From NCBI RefSeq assembly GCF_026210795.1, contig NC_089429.1, forward strand, positions 6,729,001-6,793,000: a DNA stretch of 64,000 bases, given 5' to 3'. Numbering within the stretch: the first letter of the stretch is position 1; each line of letters starts with the position of its first letter. Below the pieces are notes generated by a model that was given only the letters and a program-made list of their open reading frames with translations, did not search any database and was not told where the DNA came from. A program made the position numbers and the translations under genes. This document shows, piece after piece, positions 1 through 12,610 of this stretch. Source of the DNA: Rhizophagus irregularis (Eukaryota > Glomeromycota > Glomeromycetes > Glomerales > Glomeraceae).

Positions 1-344
1 ATTTAAATCAACTGATGATACTGATGATAACATGTATTCATTTTGCATGATTGTTTTATTATATACAGTATATAGACTAGAGACAACTGAGTTGTATGTA
101 CCGTAACTGATATATGTACCGTAAACACCGTAACTTGTGCATATGTAATATTTGGTATAATTCTTTCTCTGAAGCGCTTTGCTCATCATTGTTGTCACAG
201 TTTAGAATATTTTCAATCACTTTAAATTATTGAAAAATACAAACCATGAAATATATAAATTCGGAGAGATTTAAAAATTTATATTGTTAAGCAGCTATTT
301 AAACTATTAAACTATTTTATGCTATTAGACTATTTAAATTATTT
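1..344. other. AT-rich stretch without a supported gene
   Basis: No open frame, RNA gene or clear repeat is supported here. The only local pattern is a doublet of the string ATATGTACCGTAA near positions 96-126. Confidence 0.5.
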
Positions 345-545
345 ATACTCTGCGGAATCATTGGCCACAGTAAAAGTTACGGCAATAATAACATTAACGG
401 CATGTTGGGTTTTGTCGTAATTGTAGCCACAATCCGCTATATCCTTTATATGCTGGCCAATTCATTGGGGCAGTTCCAACTGCATCACTAATTTAGACTG
501 TCTTTCTTCTCATCATCACTTGTCATTTAAAATTATCCATTAAAA
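345..545 (-). pseudogene. short coding-like fragment, unrecognised
   Basis: Read on the minus strand, an open stretch ends at a TAA near 345 and includes the peptides DIADCGYNYDKTQ and NVIIAVTFTVANDS. An overlapping frame gives GTAPMNWPAYKGYSG. The composition is less AT-driven than the flanks, which suggests decayed coding sequence or an exon of a broken gene. I do not recognise the family and no start or splice site is convincing. It could be chance. Confidence 0.2.
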
Positions 546-1890
546 AGTTCTTTTTCACTCAATAAAATAGTTAAGGCTAAGAAATCCGGAAATTTTGTTT
601 CTCTTTATTTTATTATGTTCTACTTCAAAGTTTAATAATTTTTTCTGTGTAATTAATCATGTGTTCTTTCATTATTGTTCTTTTTATTTCTTTCATCGCA
701 TGTTCAAATAGGAAAAATAATAGTTGAATCACCTGAATACCATCTGAAGTTAAATTTAAAACATCCGTCTTTTAAACATCCGTCTTTTTTGAAATAAAAA
801 GACACTTTTTGCTAGTTATGCAATATATTATTGTTTTTGTTTAATACTAATTATTCAAGTTTAACAATAGAATAATGATATTTAACAAGTCGATTATACC
901 TCATCGGTATAAAAAAATTTAAAATTATAGCTATAATGAATAGATATAGAGGAGGGGATTTTAGTTAAAAAAAAAAAATTTATTATGTATTGGGCTTTAA
1001 CAGTTTTTTTATATTTTTATATCAATTTTTATATCAATCGAATTATCTTTAACAAATTTATTTTTTTTTTATCAACAATCAAGCCATCATATCGATTTTC
1101 ATACCAAAAATTCTAGTCAATGAAAGTTCATACTTGTTAACATTTTAAGTTATGCATTGAAAAAAAATGTGAATTGATTATTTTTTGATCAAGTAATTCG
1201 TGATACGTGGTCGCACAGTATTATTATTATGTTTATTGAATTTCTTTAACAAGCCATACGCATCAAGCGTCATTGACCCAAATAATTTTCATTTCATTTC
1301 AAAGCATTATTGTATTATTCTACGAAGTTGATTACTTGTTGTGTTGTCACTGAAATTTCTATTTAAAAAACATTATTGTTAAATTATTATTACTTTAATA
1401 CGGATCTATCTTCTGTTGAACTGCTCTCTAAATTCATCTGTTGTTTGTCCGGCGGCGGAAGTGAATTGGATTGTCACGTCAGTCGTTATGTGATTTCTCT
1501 GTTTCCTATAGACTATTTTTTTTTCTTTATTAGTAACTGTAGAAGAACAAGTTATATATTAAATACAAAAAATACATTGAAATATTAGCATCCTAAATCT
1601 CTCCATATCAAATCTCCGTATAATAAAACGAAGTAAAAATTTAACTATCTAGTCCATGTATTCACTAAATTACTAATCACTTTATTTCCCCATAATTTTC
1701 TATCACTAACACCTAACCTAAATACGTCATCTTTACTATTCTCTAGCATTATATTTTTTATAACTTTTTAATTCTTTTATTTGTTTTTTTTTATTTTCTA
1801 ATTTTTCACTATCTATATCTTCATCCCTCTCTGCACCACTATCTTCTTTTTTCTTTTACTTTCTTTTTAAATCTTTGTAATTCCCAAATG
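546..1890. other. AT-rich intergenic DNA, no convincing gene
   Basis: This stretch is dominated by A/T runs. A 70-codon plus-strand frame at 1376-1588 (Phe/Tyr/Ser-rich, with one Gly-Gly-Gly block) has no recognisable domain and no good promoter context, so I do not call it a gene. Confidence 0.45.
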
Positions 1891-1895
1891 TTTTT

Positions 1896-4150
1896 CTAAT
1901 TCAATCGTATCATTACACCTGTTAATCCAAATTTGTTGCTGTATTTCCTCATAAATTCATCAAATATGCGAAATTGTAACTCATGCTGGCCTTTAATCTT
2001 GCAGAGCGTCCACCATTTCTTGTTTACAATTCCTCTTTTTATTTCATATATTAACTTTTCTGTTTTTGTTATTAACGAGCAATTCTCCGCCAAATCTATA
2101 ATCCTTTCTTTAAAACGAACTTTTTCTTCTCCATTGCATACGCCACCGTCATTATTCAAAATTTCGTCGATACTATTAAAAAAGATATTATATTCAGTGT
2201 TATCCGCACATTTTTTACTACATATTCACAGGTTCCCATGTTTCCTCTTCTAATGAACATCTTGGACACATTATTATTATCAATACCCCACACTTTCCTT
2301 TCCCATAACACTTTGTAATGTTGGCAGAATTTTCAAGAAATTCTTGACTCTGAAACTTCTTGTCGTAGCATCATCTCTGTTCGTAACGTTTTTTGACGTT
2401 GTAATCTCGTTATTTATTAACTTAAATGATGCGCTCCAATCTATCGTTATATTCCTTCCATCTGATTCTATGAAACAATCTCTAACATAATCCAATAACA
2501 TTATGTCAATTTTCGTGTTATTAAAACTCAACTCTTTAAGCCATGATCTGAATGCACCTTCTATCGGAATATAATTCCATCTTAACGCAAACTCATCAAC
2601 CAACAAATTATTTATTTGATCGCTTCTCCAATCGTTTCTTTACAACTAACAAGCGCTTTTTTTATCGCAGGTACCTTCCCGTCTTGAATTTCTTTTTGTA
2701 TCTCAGCTTTGTCGTCTTTAACTAACATCTTTACGTTCTTTAACTCCAATAGCGTATTGATAAAATTTAAATATATATACAATTTATCATCTAGTTCTCT
2801 CCTTGCACTCCCCATTTTACAATAACTATATAACCATTCAATGATATTTAGATCTGTTCTTATTTCTATTTTTATATTACATGGCAATATCATTATCGCG
2901 ATAATCATCCACTTTTCACGAATCTTAATTTTCTTTCGAAGTTAAATTTATCAATATCACTATTTTTTGGTATTAGCTCGTTCCCAAAAAACCCATTCAA
3001 ACACAATTCTCTCCCTTTTTGAATATCTGCACCCACATTCACTATTACTTCTTTGCCAATGAATCCTCTTATTCTTTCTTTTATAAAGTTTCTCAATTTG
3101 TCCGTCGCATCACTGTCTTCTAATATATAATGTAATCACATCATACTATTATCCATACTGTCCATCTTGTTGTCATCAATCAACATAACATTCGCGTCCA
3201 TTTCTTTCACTTCTTTTATATTCGACTCTATCACTGATTCATTTTGCGCTTCTATATTTTCTGATGTCATATATGGTTTCACTATACTCTCATCTCCACT
3301 ATTCTCAATTTTCCTCCCTTTTGTCATCGTCGCTATCTCTTTTCAATATACACCAAACATTGCCCCGCACTACGTTTCCTACTAATGTTATATACTCATC
3401 CTTTACAGTTCACTAAGAATGGCGAGTTAAACTTTTCATTCTCATTCTCCAACTCTTCATGCACAATTAAATGTTTACCCACTTCATCATAATTTTTACT
3501 TCTCGATCTTTTTGTCTTTATACTAAATAAATTTTCTTCCCCCCTTTTCCCACATTATTATTTCTTTATTACTTTCTTTCCTCGTACTAGGCAATAATTC
3601 TTTCCTTAGTATTGTTTTCCCTCGTCAAGATTTCTTGAAATGAAGTAATGTGTTTGACAACCCTGTCATCCTCTTCGACATCTATCACCATTTCACTTAA
3701 TTTCTTGTACCATAACGGTTCTGGTCCTTTACATAAGTTATTCTTTGCCAAAAAATGCGACCATTTCATCATCCTATTCGTGTACGGCTCAATTAATTGT
3801 TCAAGAAATAAACCTCCTCTATTTTTCAATCTATCTCTATGTAATCTGTACTCATCTCTGAATATTTCTTCTATACGAATATTACCCCTCTAATTCTGTG
3901 GTTTGGAAATTGATCACTTTCGTCTTCATGATTACAAATCTTAAAATTATTTTCATTTAATATTATTAAACTGTCACCCACATGTGATTTTGTTGAAAAC
4001 TTCTTACTTGTCGCTATTTCTGCAAAAGACATACCATAATCTAAGAAATTCCAGCTATCTGATCTTTTCTCTTAAATTTGAACCATTATCTCATTCGCTA
4101 AGCCATCTTTCCACATCTTTCACTTTACCACGAAATAACCAAGATTTTTG
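1896..4150 (-). mobile_element. LINE relic, C-terminal half of a reverse transcriptase/RNase H-type polyprotein
   Basis: A series of minus-strand open pieces lies in one consistent order from about 4150 down to 1896. In coding order they contain FLEQLIEPYTNRMMKW and WYKKLSEMVI (3829-3587), an Asn/Glu-rich linker (3327-3136), IIAIMILPCNIKIEIRTD (2908-2612), RVKNFLKILPTLQ (2606-2280), a CPRCSLEEETWE zinc-finger-like motif (about 2275-2240), and WWTLCKIKGQHELQFRIF with a terminal tail (2159-1896). This order and these blocks match, as I remember it, a large repeated Rhizophagus family with an upstream reverse transcriptase. Frameshifts and stops separate the pieces, so the copy is dead. The reverse transcriptase core and the 5' end are missing, which fits 5' truncation. 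I infer family membership from memory of the pattern. Confidence 0.6.
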
Positions 4151-4479
4151 CGATATTTTACTGTCCACAATTGTGTGGTATTAGATGAAGCAGGTGAAGC
4201 GACTGAAGTAATTGCATCAGAAGGTTTCATAATAGGAGCTTTTGATTTAGAGAATTTTATATTAAGTCTTGGAAGTTCTAACCAGTTCTAACGGAACTTT
4301 AACAGCTGATCCTCATTAGATGGGTTCAAACTTGTTCGAGCACAATATTAAAGCTGTAATATAACAAGATCTCGTGACATTTGGTGAGAAAACTTAAAGG
4401 TTTTATAAGTAAATACATTTCTCCACCTCCGGAGTCGTTGGACCAGATCTATTCAAACCTACTATGATATCAGGAGAGT

Positions 4480-4860
4480 CACTTTCTTCAACTTTTATAG
4501 GGGTAATGACAGCAGCCGACTTTTATTAGGAATAATACTCGTCCGTCTTTCTCTGATACGATTGCCAAGTAATTAAGCGTACCACAGAATGTCATACGTC
4601 TCTTGCTTGTATGAATCGCCAATCCAAAACCCGAAATCTTTATCTTAATGAATAAAATCATACTATAATAAAATCAAATGAATAATATCATACTATGATA
4701 AAATCAAATGAATAAAATCATATTATAATAAAATCAAATGAAATATCATCAATTGACAATAATATGTTTTCTGGCTTCAAATCTCGATGAATGACATTTT
4801 TCTTTTGAATATAGACAAGAGCATCTGGATACCTTTTTATCGTTATCATCCACATTCTTT
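4480..4860 (-). pseudogene. protein kinase relic (catalytic loop and activation segment)
   Basis: On the minus strand a frame reads YPDALVYIQ and then NVIHRDLKPENILLSIDD, the classical catalytic loop of a Ser/Thr protein kinase, from about 4835 to 4745. Further downstream another frame reads KISGFGLAIHTSK and RRMTFCGTLNYLA (about 4640-4570), equivalent to the DFG motif and activation segment of an Aurora/Ca-dependent-type kinase. The DFG aspartate is replaced: SGFG instead of SDFG. The APE motif is not recoverable, the N-lobe is not identifiable, and stops and frameshifts occur. Three 30-bp tandem units sit between the catalytic loop and the DFG region. This is a pseudogene fragment of a kinase, a family that is heavily expanded in these fungi. 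Confidence 0.65.
4648..4740. repeat. 30-bp tandem repeat, three units
   Basis: Three consecutive copies of a 30-bp unit (core AATAAAATCATACTATAATA) differ by one or two bases each. They lie inside the kinase relic between its catalytic loop and DFG regions, so they probably arose by slippage after the gene lost function. Confidence 0.8.
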
Positions 4861-5127
4861 TTTTTTTAGAAGGTTTATATACTATTTCCTTTTGTCCAAG
4901 TTTCGTTTTTATAATTATAATTTTGTTATTAATAAATCAGGGTAGAAACAGATTTTGAAGGAAGAACTTGCTATGCTTTATTTTTATAAGATTTGATCAG
5001 TGAATTTTCTATTGAAGATTTCACAACAATTGTTTGGTACGGTATTAAAAAAAAAAAATTAAAAAATTAGCACAAAAATCTTCATTTATCATGATGACAC
5101 TGTGACACAAGTATCACGAAAAACATG

Positions 5128-5285
5128 TAGTGACACCTATATAAATTCTCTTCAAGTGCTTAATATTTACTGCACCCTCTCTAGTGTCTAGTGACCACTA
5201 CACAACTACCACTACACTAAGATTACACATTCCACTATTTTTTTACTATAGTCCCAAGGGAGGTGCACTTAGAGAGGTGTCACTA
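5128..5285. mobile_element. MITE-like foldback element with TAGTGACACCT termini
   Basis: The left end reads TAGTGACACCT and the right end reads AGGTGTCACTA, its exact complement. A second inner block (CTCTTCAAGTGC against GCACTTAGAG) extends the inverted repeat imperfectly. Length is about 158 bp and there is no coding capacity. A target duplication is not clear. It could also be chance inverted sequence, but the paired outer and inner arms argue for a small non-autonomous transposon. Confidence 0.5.
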
Positions 5286-5289
5286 TAGC

Positions 5290-8200
5290 CAACTTACCTA
5301 TAATGTAATTTCAATTCAAAACCATGAAATAATTTTAAAAGAAAGGTATTGATTATTTGGTAACGAGCTACAGGAGTGTAGAAGAGCGTCTGATGGAACC
5401 TTCGCAAAGGCAACTTTGCTATCTTTTATATAGAAATATTTTAATATTATACTCATATTTAGAACCAGAGTATATATCCGCAGGAAAATATGTCACTTTT
5501 ACTGTTATCACGAAAGGATAATGAAGCTATTATTTGCTGAATAATGGATGAACAGATTCTAGGGATTCTAGGCCAGAATCCTTGCTGGAATGTGACGAAA
5601 TTCCTTCACAGTTTAAATATTTATATACTAAAACTTTTGGACAATTTGGCTCAGTAGTACGTGTTCAGGATCCCAAACATGCTAGGGAATTGCTGCCATA
5701 GCTGGCGCTCATTTGGCGCTCATTTGGCGCAACATCAGTTCAATACATAGTTCTTCTTTAACCAATCAATCACCAATGTTTAAAAAATGAAAAATGATGA
5801 TGCTGCAGCATATAGAGCTTTTTTCATCACATTTAAACAATGCTTAATTAATAATAAATAAATTCAGCCAAGTATCGAAGGGACTCTTTATTTATCTTTT
5901 TTATAATGAGTAATTATTTTAATCGAAATTAAATGGATTTTAAATATTTACCTTGGTCCAAATATGACTGACACTTTTACATCCTTGGCTTCATGGTGCT
6001 GAATCTTGTGAACACTTTTTTTGGAATGACCGGATCTATATATAAATCCAGGCTTCGACGTGCAATATTCAATAGCAAAGAATTAATATTTGGGGACCGA
6101 AGGAAAAACTTGTATGACAAGGTATGTTATATTTAATGGATTAGTATTTTAATAATTTTAATTGCTAAAGATCATTTTAATATAACTCTAGCTGTCTGGA
6201 CGAAAGTTTCATTAGAAAAATGACGATTATAGTCATCTGATAATGATATATTGGGCTGTGATGTGTTGATATGATCCAACTTATCGATTTTTCGGTTGAT
6301 TTGAGTTAGATAATGAAGATGTTTCAATGCCAAACAATAATTTGCGATTTTATTTTATAAAGCGAGTGAAGATTGATGATTTACACCCATGAGAAATTTG
6401 GTTATAGTGAATAGTTATTGAGGGTAGAATTTAGGTATGGTGCGTCAGTTCCTTATTGAAAAATAATTTTGGATTTCACTAATGGTAAATTGTGATTTCG
6501 GAGTCTTATTGCATTGTATGTACAATATTTGCTTTTAACATTCTTTGGTATTGTAAATTATTTTTTTATTCTTTTTTATTAATATTATTTGCTTTCTTAG
6601 ATATTTTGCATGTTCCAATCCGTGGAGAATTTCGTTAAACGAAGATTTTTAATTTGGATACAAATTGGATCATGTTTTTTCAAATACCGTATGTTGTCAA
6701 TAGCATTCAATGTGTATTGAAAGAAGGATTAGTGTGGAAAATTAAATATTATTAATCAAATCTGATGGAAGTGATCACGCAGCATAATTAATACTTGCAG
6801 CAAGCAGCGGCAACTGCTGTTGTACTTTCATTAGACTGTATATAGACATCCATGAAGCAATACTATAGTACAAGCAATTGATAATTCGATAGAGCAAACT
6901 TATCATCTTCTACATATGTACTATGTTTATGTTGGATCGTTTTATGAACACCATAATGCGCCATAAAATTTCATAAGCATATGGGATTCAACAGTATGTA
7001 AATTTTATTCCACATTCTTATTATTCATTTTTTACCTTAATTACTAATAATTATTAACTATTTAATATAAGTTAAAAAAACTAATGGTCAATCATAACGA
7101 TATAAAGACTCTTGCTTGAAGCGAGATTGGCCTGATTGACCTGATTTGGATTTGCCATCGGTATTTTTGCCGTAAAAGAACAGCGATGGCCATCAGTTTT
7201 TCGCTGAAGAAAAAAGAGCAGTATAAATGCTCTTATGCGAAAATTTGGCGTAAGAGCAGTATAGTAAAATACGAGCCAACCCCTCCTGAATTTAAATCCG
7301 GAAAGAAATTAGTAAAAAGGGAATCGATTGATCTAAAATATTCATGCGTAGCATAACAAGTATGTCATTGTATATTAATTTATTAAATTAATTTAGAAAA
7401 AATGTACAATCTTATTAGAAAGTTATAGTAATTGGTATTTATTCTGAGATATCGAAGAAATATAGAATATTTGATGTATTTGATGATGTTGCCTCTTTAA
7501 CATGATATGCGATTCTCGGCAAATCCTTATTATTTTCAAGTCATTAATTGTCTTAATATTTAATATTTTAGTTGATTTTTTTTTTTAACTTCAAAGGATA
7601 TACAAACGGAGCAGATCCGACATGCATCAGTACTCGTTATTGTCATTGGTGGAGCAACGCTGGTAAACAATTGGAAAATGAAGACAAGATTACTGTATTT
7701 CTGATTTATGTAGGATTTTGTCACATCAAAACTGTCGGGATCTCTGATTACAAGAACTTCTAATTGTTATAGGCTTGTAGAAATTTGTTATCGCCAATTC
7801 TCTCTGGAAATAGATCCATGAGGAGATTTTGGTTTTCTTCTTGTCTATTTGGTTTTTTTCTAATGCGGCGGGAAATTGGGCGTTTCTTAATAATTTTCTA
7901 ATTACAGTGGGAGAATGGTTTTTTTAACAATAGTGAGAGAATGGTAAGGGTAAAATGAAAACGAAAGGGGAAAACGAAAGGAGCTGGACAAAACAAAACA
8001 TAAACATTAGGTCTCTGATAGTACAAATTTTACGTTTGATAATTTTCATTTTGAGCATAAAAATAAATAATTGTTAGTTTCTTATCATTAAACAATAGTT
8101 TCAAAATATAAGATACTTTTTAAAGATCAGTGATAATTGAGATACCAACTCTATTATGAATTAGAAGCAATAATAAATAAAATTCCTTTAGATGAATACT

Positions 8201-8400
8201 TTAGTTAAGATAGTAAAAATGAATCAATTTTACCTTGGTCAATTTATTAAATTCAATGCACATATGGTAATTATGGTAATGATGCTTTACAAAATCACGT
8301 ACTTAAAATTGATACGGTCAATAATATGAATGAATGGCATCAATAATTTTTTATTGTTTTCATAATGTCAGAACAACAAAAAAAGGTAATACGAGTAATT
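5290..8400. other. long AT-rich region without a supported gene
   Basis: No open frame here carries a recognisable domain. At 5355-5780 scattered coding-like pieces occur (for example VQDPKHAREL around 5660), which may be a very old gene relic. At 7229-7257 an imperfect hairpin has arms GCTCTTATGCG and CGTAAGAGC. A 63-codon plus frame at 7572-7763 has no recognisable family. Three poly-T-fronted regions resemble retroelement tails but lack matching duplications. Confidence 0.4.
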
Positions 8401-8506
8401 TAGTAATAATACATTGACTACACACTCTCCACCATACACTACACTTCAATAATACACCTTTACTAAATAAGATAAGGAAAATGATAATCTTCATTAATCA
8501 CCACAC

Positions 8507-10040
8507 GAAATAAATAGATCACATCCCCTATTATGCACTACCCATCAACACATATACCTACAATGAATCAAATAATAATTCACGTTACACACCAAACACA
8601 CTTGATCTACAATAACATTCTTTCATGTCGGTCAATGGAACTATTATAGATATTCTTTTTCATAATATAAAATCTTATAGGGACTTGAAGATAAAGAATT
8701 TGGTTCCTTTAATGATGTTATAGTAACCTTGCCTAATGGTTCATTACAATGATCGTGATCTTCGGTTTGTGAATGACTTTGTTAACTTCGTTTCTTTTCC
8801 ATCACGCGACTAAGAAATAAATAGATCACGTCCTCCATTATGCACTACCCATCAATTCACCTACAATGAATCAAATAATAATTCACGTTACACACCAAAC
8901 ACACTTGATCTACAATGACATTCTTTCATGTCTGTCATTGGAACTATTATAGATATTCTCTTTTTCGTAATATAAAATCTTATAGGGACTTGAAGGTAAA
9001 GCATTTGGTTCCTTTAATGGTGGTATAAACCTTGCCTAATGGTTCATTACAATGATCGTGATCTTCGGTTTGTGAATGACTTTGTTAACTTCGTTTCTTT
9101 CCCATCACGCGACTAAGAAATAAATAGATCACGTCCTCCATTATGCACTACCAATCAATTCACCTACAATGAATCAAATAATAATTCACGTTACACACCA
9201 AACACAATGACATTCTTTCATGTCGGTCATTGGAACTATTATAGATATTCTCTTTTTCGTAATATAAAATCTTATAGGGACTTGAAGGTAAAGAATTTGG
9301 TTCCTTTAATGGTGTTATAGTAACCTTGCCTAATGGTTCATTACAATGATCGTGATCTTCGGTTTGTGAATGACTTTGTTAATTTCGTTTCTTTTCCATC
9401 ACGCGACTAAGAAATAAATAGATCACGTCCTCCATTATGCACTACCCATCAATTCACCTACAATGAATCAAATAATAATTCACGTTACACACCAAACACA
9501 ATGACATTCTTTCATGTCGGTCATTGGAACTATTATAGATATTCTCTTTTTCGTAATATAAAATCTTATAGGGACTTGAAGGTAAAGAATTTGGTTCCTT
9601 TAATGGTGTTATAATAACCTTGCCTAATGGTTCATTACAATGATCGTGATCTTCGGTTTGTGAATGACTTTGTTAATTTCGTTTCTTTTCCATCACGAGA
9701 CTAAGAAATAAATAGATCACGTCCTCCATTATGCACTACCCATCAATTCACCTACAATGAATCAAATAATAATTCACGTTACACACCAAACACACTTGAT
9801 CTACAATGACATTCTTTCATGTCGGTCATTGGAACTATTATAGATATTCTCTTTTTTCGTAATATAAAATCTTATAGGGACTTGAAGGTAAAGCATTTGG
9901 TTCCTTTAATGGTGTTATAATAACCTTGACTAATGGTTCATTACAATGATCGTGATCTTCGGTTTGTGAATGACTTTGTTAGCTTCTTTCCCATCACGCG
10001 ACTAAGAAATAAATAAATCACATCCTATTATATACTACCC
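8507..10040. repeat. tandem array of a 294-307 bp unit (five full copies plus a diverged start of a sixth)
   Basis: Copies begin at 8507, 8814, 9117, 9411, 9705 and 10006, each with the string GAAATAAATAGATCAC or a close variant. Spacings are 307, 303, 294, 294 and 301 bp. Copies 3 and 4 share a small deletion that removes the CTTGATCTACA segment present in copies 1, 2 and 5, so they are probably each other's closest relatives. Every unit contains the palindrome GATCGTGATC. The first copy can be read as coding-like peptide (FNDVIVTLPNGS and RDLRFVNDFVNF), but indels break this in later copies. No spacers are present, so it is not a CRISPR array. The sixth copy decays after about 35 bp. Confidence 0.92.
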
Positions 10041-10159
10041 AACGACTCATATATCTCTTTTGACTACACAAGATAAAAAGAAAAAATACACATAATGATT
10101 CTCATTACACGCGAAACACTCTCGATACCAACTTCTTCAATAAAATTTTTTTACTATAA

Positions 10160-10690
10160 CTATGCATGCTTTAGATAGTAATGGTTGTGGTTGATTATCT
10201 TCATATGATATTGGTTGGTAATTTGCATATGGTTGAGGCAAGGTAGCAGGGTGACGATTGCGGTTACGGTTACGGGTTGCGGTTCGCGGTTGTGGTTAGT
10301 ATAAATAAGGCAGTTGATACATTTTCCAGTATTTAATTTATATGGTGGTGATAATGGTTGTGGTTCATATAATTGCGAAAATATATATATATATAATATG
10401 AAAAAAGATAAATGTCAAGTCTAAGACAAGGTTGTATATCCACTTTTTATAATCAATCAGAAAAATTTTGATTGGCCTTCAAATAGTTGGCACTTGGCAT
10501 GTGATTATCAGATGATTCAATTTGAGATTTAGATCAAATTTTTTGAATTTTTGTGATAATAAACATGTTATTAGAGTAATGGTAATAGATAGTAATGGTA
10601 ATTTCTTTTCTGGTGGTAGTAGTTGGGTTGCAGTTGCAGCTGTTATGGTGGTAGTGATGTGGTTGTGATAGCGATTATAATGAGCATTTA
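10160..10690 (-). pseudogene. degraded copy of the Pro/Gln-rich HMG-box gene
   Basis: On the minus strand, frames recover PEKKLPLLSIT (about 10610), EPQPLSPPYKLNTGK (about 10350) and LPQPYANYQPISYEDNQPQP (about 10235-10170). The intact plus-strand gene at 53647-54351 encodes the corresponding blocks KKKLPLLLPRP, QPQPLSSHDKYWN and LPQPLPQHINYQPLSHEDNQ in the same order. The copy is broken by frameshifts, lost CA-rich repeats and an AT-rich insertion near 10380-10560. The N-terminal HMG-like part is not recognisable upstream. This is a paralogous pseudogene about 43 kb from the intact copy. Confidence 0.7.
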
Positions 10691-10699
10691 CAGCTAAAG

Positions 10700-12500
10700 T
10701 TTTATATTAATCTTTTACTTCTTGAAGTAGAATTTAATTACTTAGTTCTTTCTTTTCCTTTTATTTTATATGATTCATGAAATAGTGAATTTAGAAGGTT
10801 CTTTAAATCTTAAAATTATTAATTTAAAATCACTCTTCATTCACTTAAAGATAAAAAGACCAATTTGAATCCTATATTTCTGAATTTTGCTTTTAAACAG
10901 GTTGAAATAAATGAACCAGTTATAATATCTTTGTTTCTCCATTAATACCATCCAGTAATGTGATACCAATTGGTAAATATTTTTAAAATTCATTATTTAT
11001 TTATTAATTTTTTTTTTTTGCAATAATATATAAATTAAATAGAACTATGAACTTTTAAGAAAAAAAGTGAAAATGATATTACTGCTTTTATTTATAAAGA
11101 ATTAGAAATACAAGTTGCCATATTAAAAATTTTGCCATATAAAAGAATTTTGGGCTAAATAATGCAAGATCTGAAATTCCTATGGCTACTCCTTTAATCT
11201 TTAAACTAAAAATTGTAAAGCTGCCTTTTTAATGTTTTTGAAATATCTTTTAATAAATAAAAAATTGATTTAGATATTAGTACATTTGTCCAAAACCTTT
11301 TCATTAGATAGGTTTTGAACAAATTATATAACAAAAATTTAATTTTGGTTAGAATTATAATTAATTTTAGCTAATATTTAAATTTTAATTTAATTATTAA
11401 ATTATTTCATATCCGCCAATCTACAAAATTAATAAAATTCATCTAAAATTAAGGAATTTGACAATAATTTAATAAAAATTAGGATCACGGTATTACATGA
11501 TCATATAACAGATATCAAGAAAAAACTTCAACAAAAAGTAGTGCTAAAAATTTTTTTCTTCATAAACTCCCTATTAAACTTCCTATTAACTTCCCTATCA
11601 ACTTTTCAACCAGTTTTAACATTAAGTAAGTTGAAGAATTTTTGCAAGTATATTAGTAATTATTTATATTAGATACAACTCAGAGCTGTTTTTTTATTTT
11701 TATTTTTTATAGTTTATAGAAAAATTTATTTAGAAAGCAAAATTATTCAAAAAAATTCTTTTAATAAATAAATAACTCTAAATATTAATAACAATATTTT
11801 AGTGAATTTAGATTATGCATTGATTAGTTGTTTAATTAAATCTATTTGATATTTATTATTAATTATTTTCCAGTTAATTTTTTTTCATTAAATCATTAAA
11901 TATTCCAGATTTTATAAAGTTTTTCTTTTTTTTTTTTAATAAGCTAACTTTATAATATTTTTTTCCTTTTTTTAGAAACTCCTTCTATTGATTTTGATTT
12001 AAAGAAGTAAATATTTTGGAAAAGGTCTTGAAAGTTTTTTTTATATATTTTTTGACATTTTTTTTTATGTAGGAACAGGTTTTAATTGATTTTAATCGGT
12101 ACTACACCATATAATTAATGATTGGCAAATTTTACAAATCAGTGAATATGTAATCTTTAAATATTATTTTTAATATTATTTTGATTTTACATTAATTTTT
12201 TATTATTTAATTTATTAAATATTTACTTTTTTAATATTCTAGTATTATATTTATATTTTATTTTTAGTTTTAGTTGATGAATATTAAAACTTTTGAAAAA
12301 CTTTAAACTATTCAAAATTATATCCAAAATTATATCCAAAACTGGTTTTAAATAATCCAAAATTATCCAATTAAAAAACCAATTGGACAAATTTAAAGTC
12401 TAATATTAGATCCAGATATCCAGCTAATTTTTGTTATAAAAGATATTTAAAAAGTCTCGATAATATTTTCATATCAGTTAATGTTGCAAAATTTGATATA
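10700..12500. other. AT-rich DNA without a supported gene
   Basis: This stretch holds only poly-A/T tracts and low-complexity sequence. No domain, tRNA or clear inverted repeat is visible. It may contain the lost 5' part of the HMG-gene relic, but nothing can be aligned by eye. Confidence 0.45.
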
Positions 12501-12509
12501 CTATAACAT

Positions 12510-12610
12510 TAGTTGATTTCATTTGACTAAAGTAATAAAATTACACTTTAAAATTAATAAATAAAAAAAAAAATTTGTAAGTTAGTAGTATTATGAAAAA
12601 TATGAGTTTT
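12510..12610. repeat. partial 185-bp satellite unit, left part of a split copy
   Basis: The segment carries the hallmarks of the 185-bp family found at 13.4-17.7 kb: a TTGACTAAAGT block, a GTTAGTAGTATTATGAAAAA block and ATATGAGTTT. It stops at about 12610, where a poly-T tract and LINE sequence begin, and its continuation reappears at 13367. The unit was therefore split by an insertion. Confidence 0.7.

Noticed and set aside
5355-5780. A possible ancient gene with VQDPKHAREL
   Set aside because: Only isolated short open pieces are visible, no family could be named and no splice structure fits; kept only as a note in the spacer entry.
8507-10040. Possible CRISPR-like array
   Set aside because: Units are ~300 bp and contiguous, with no spacers, in a eukaryotic context.
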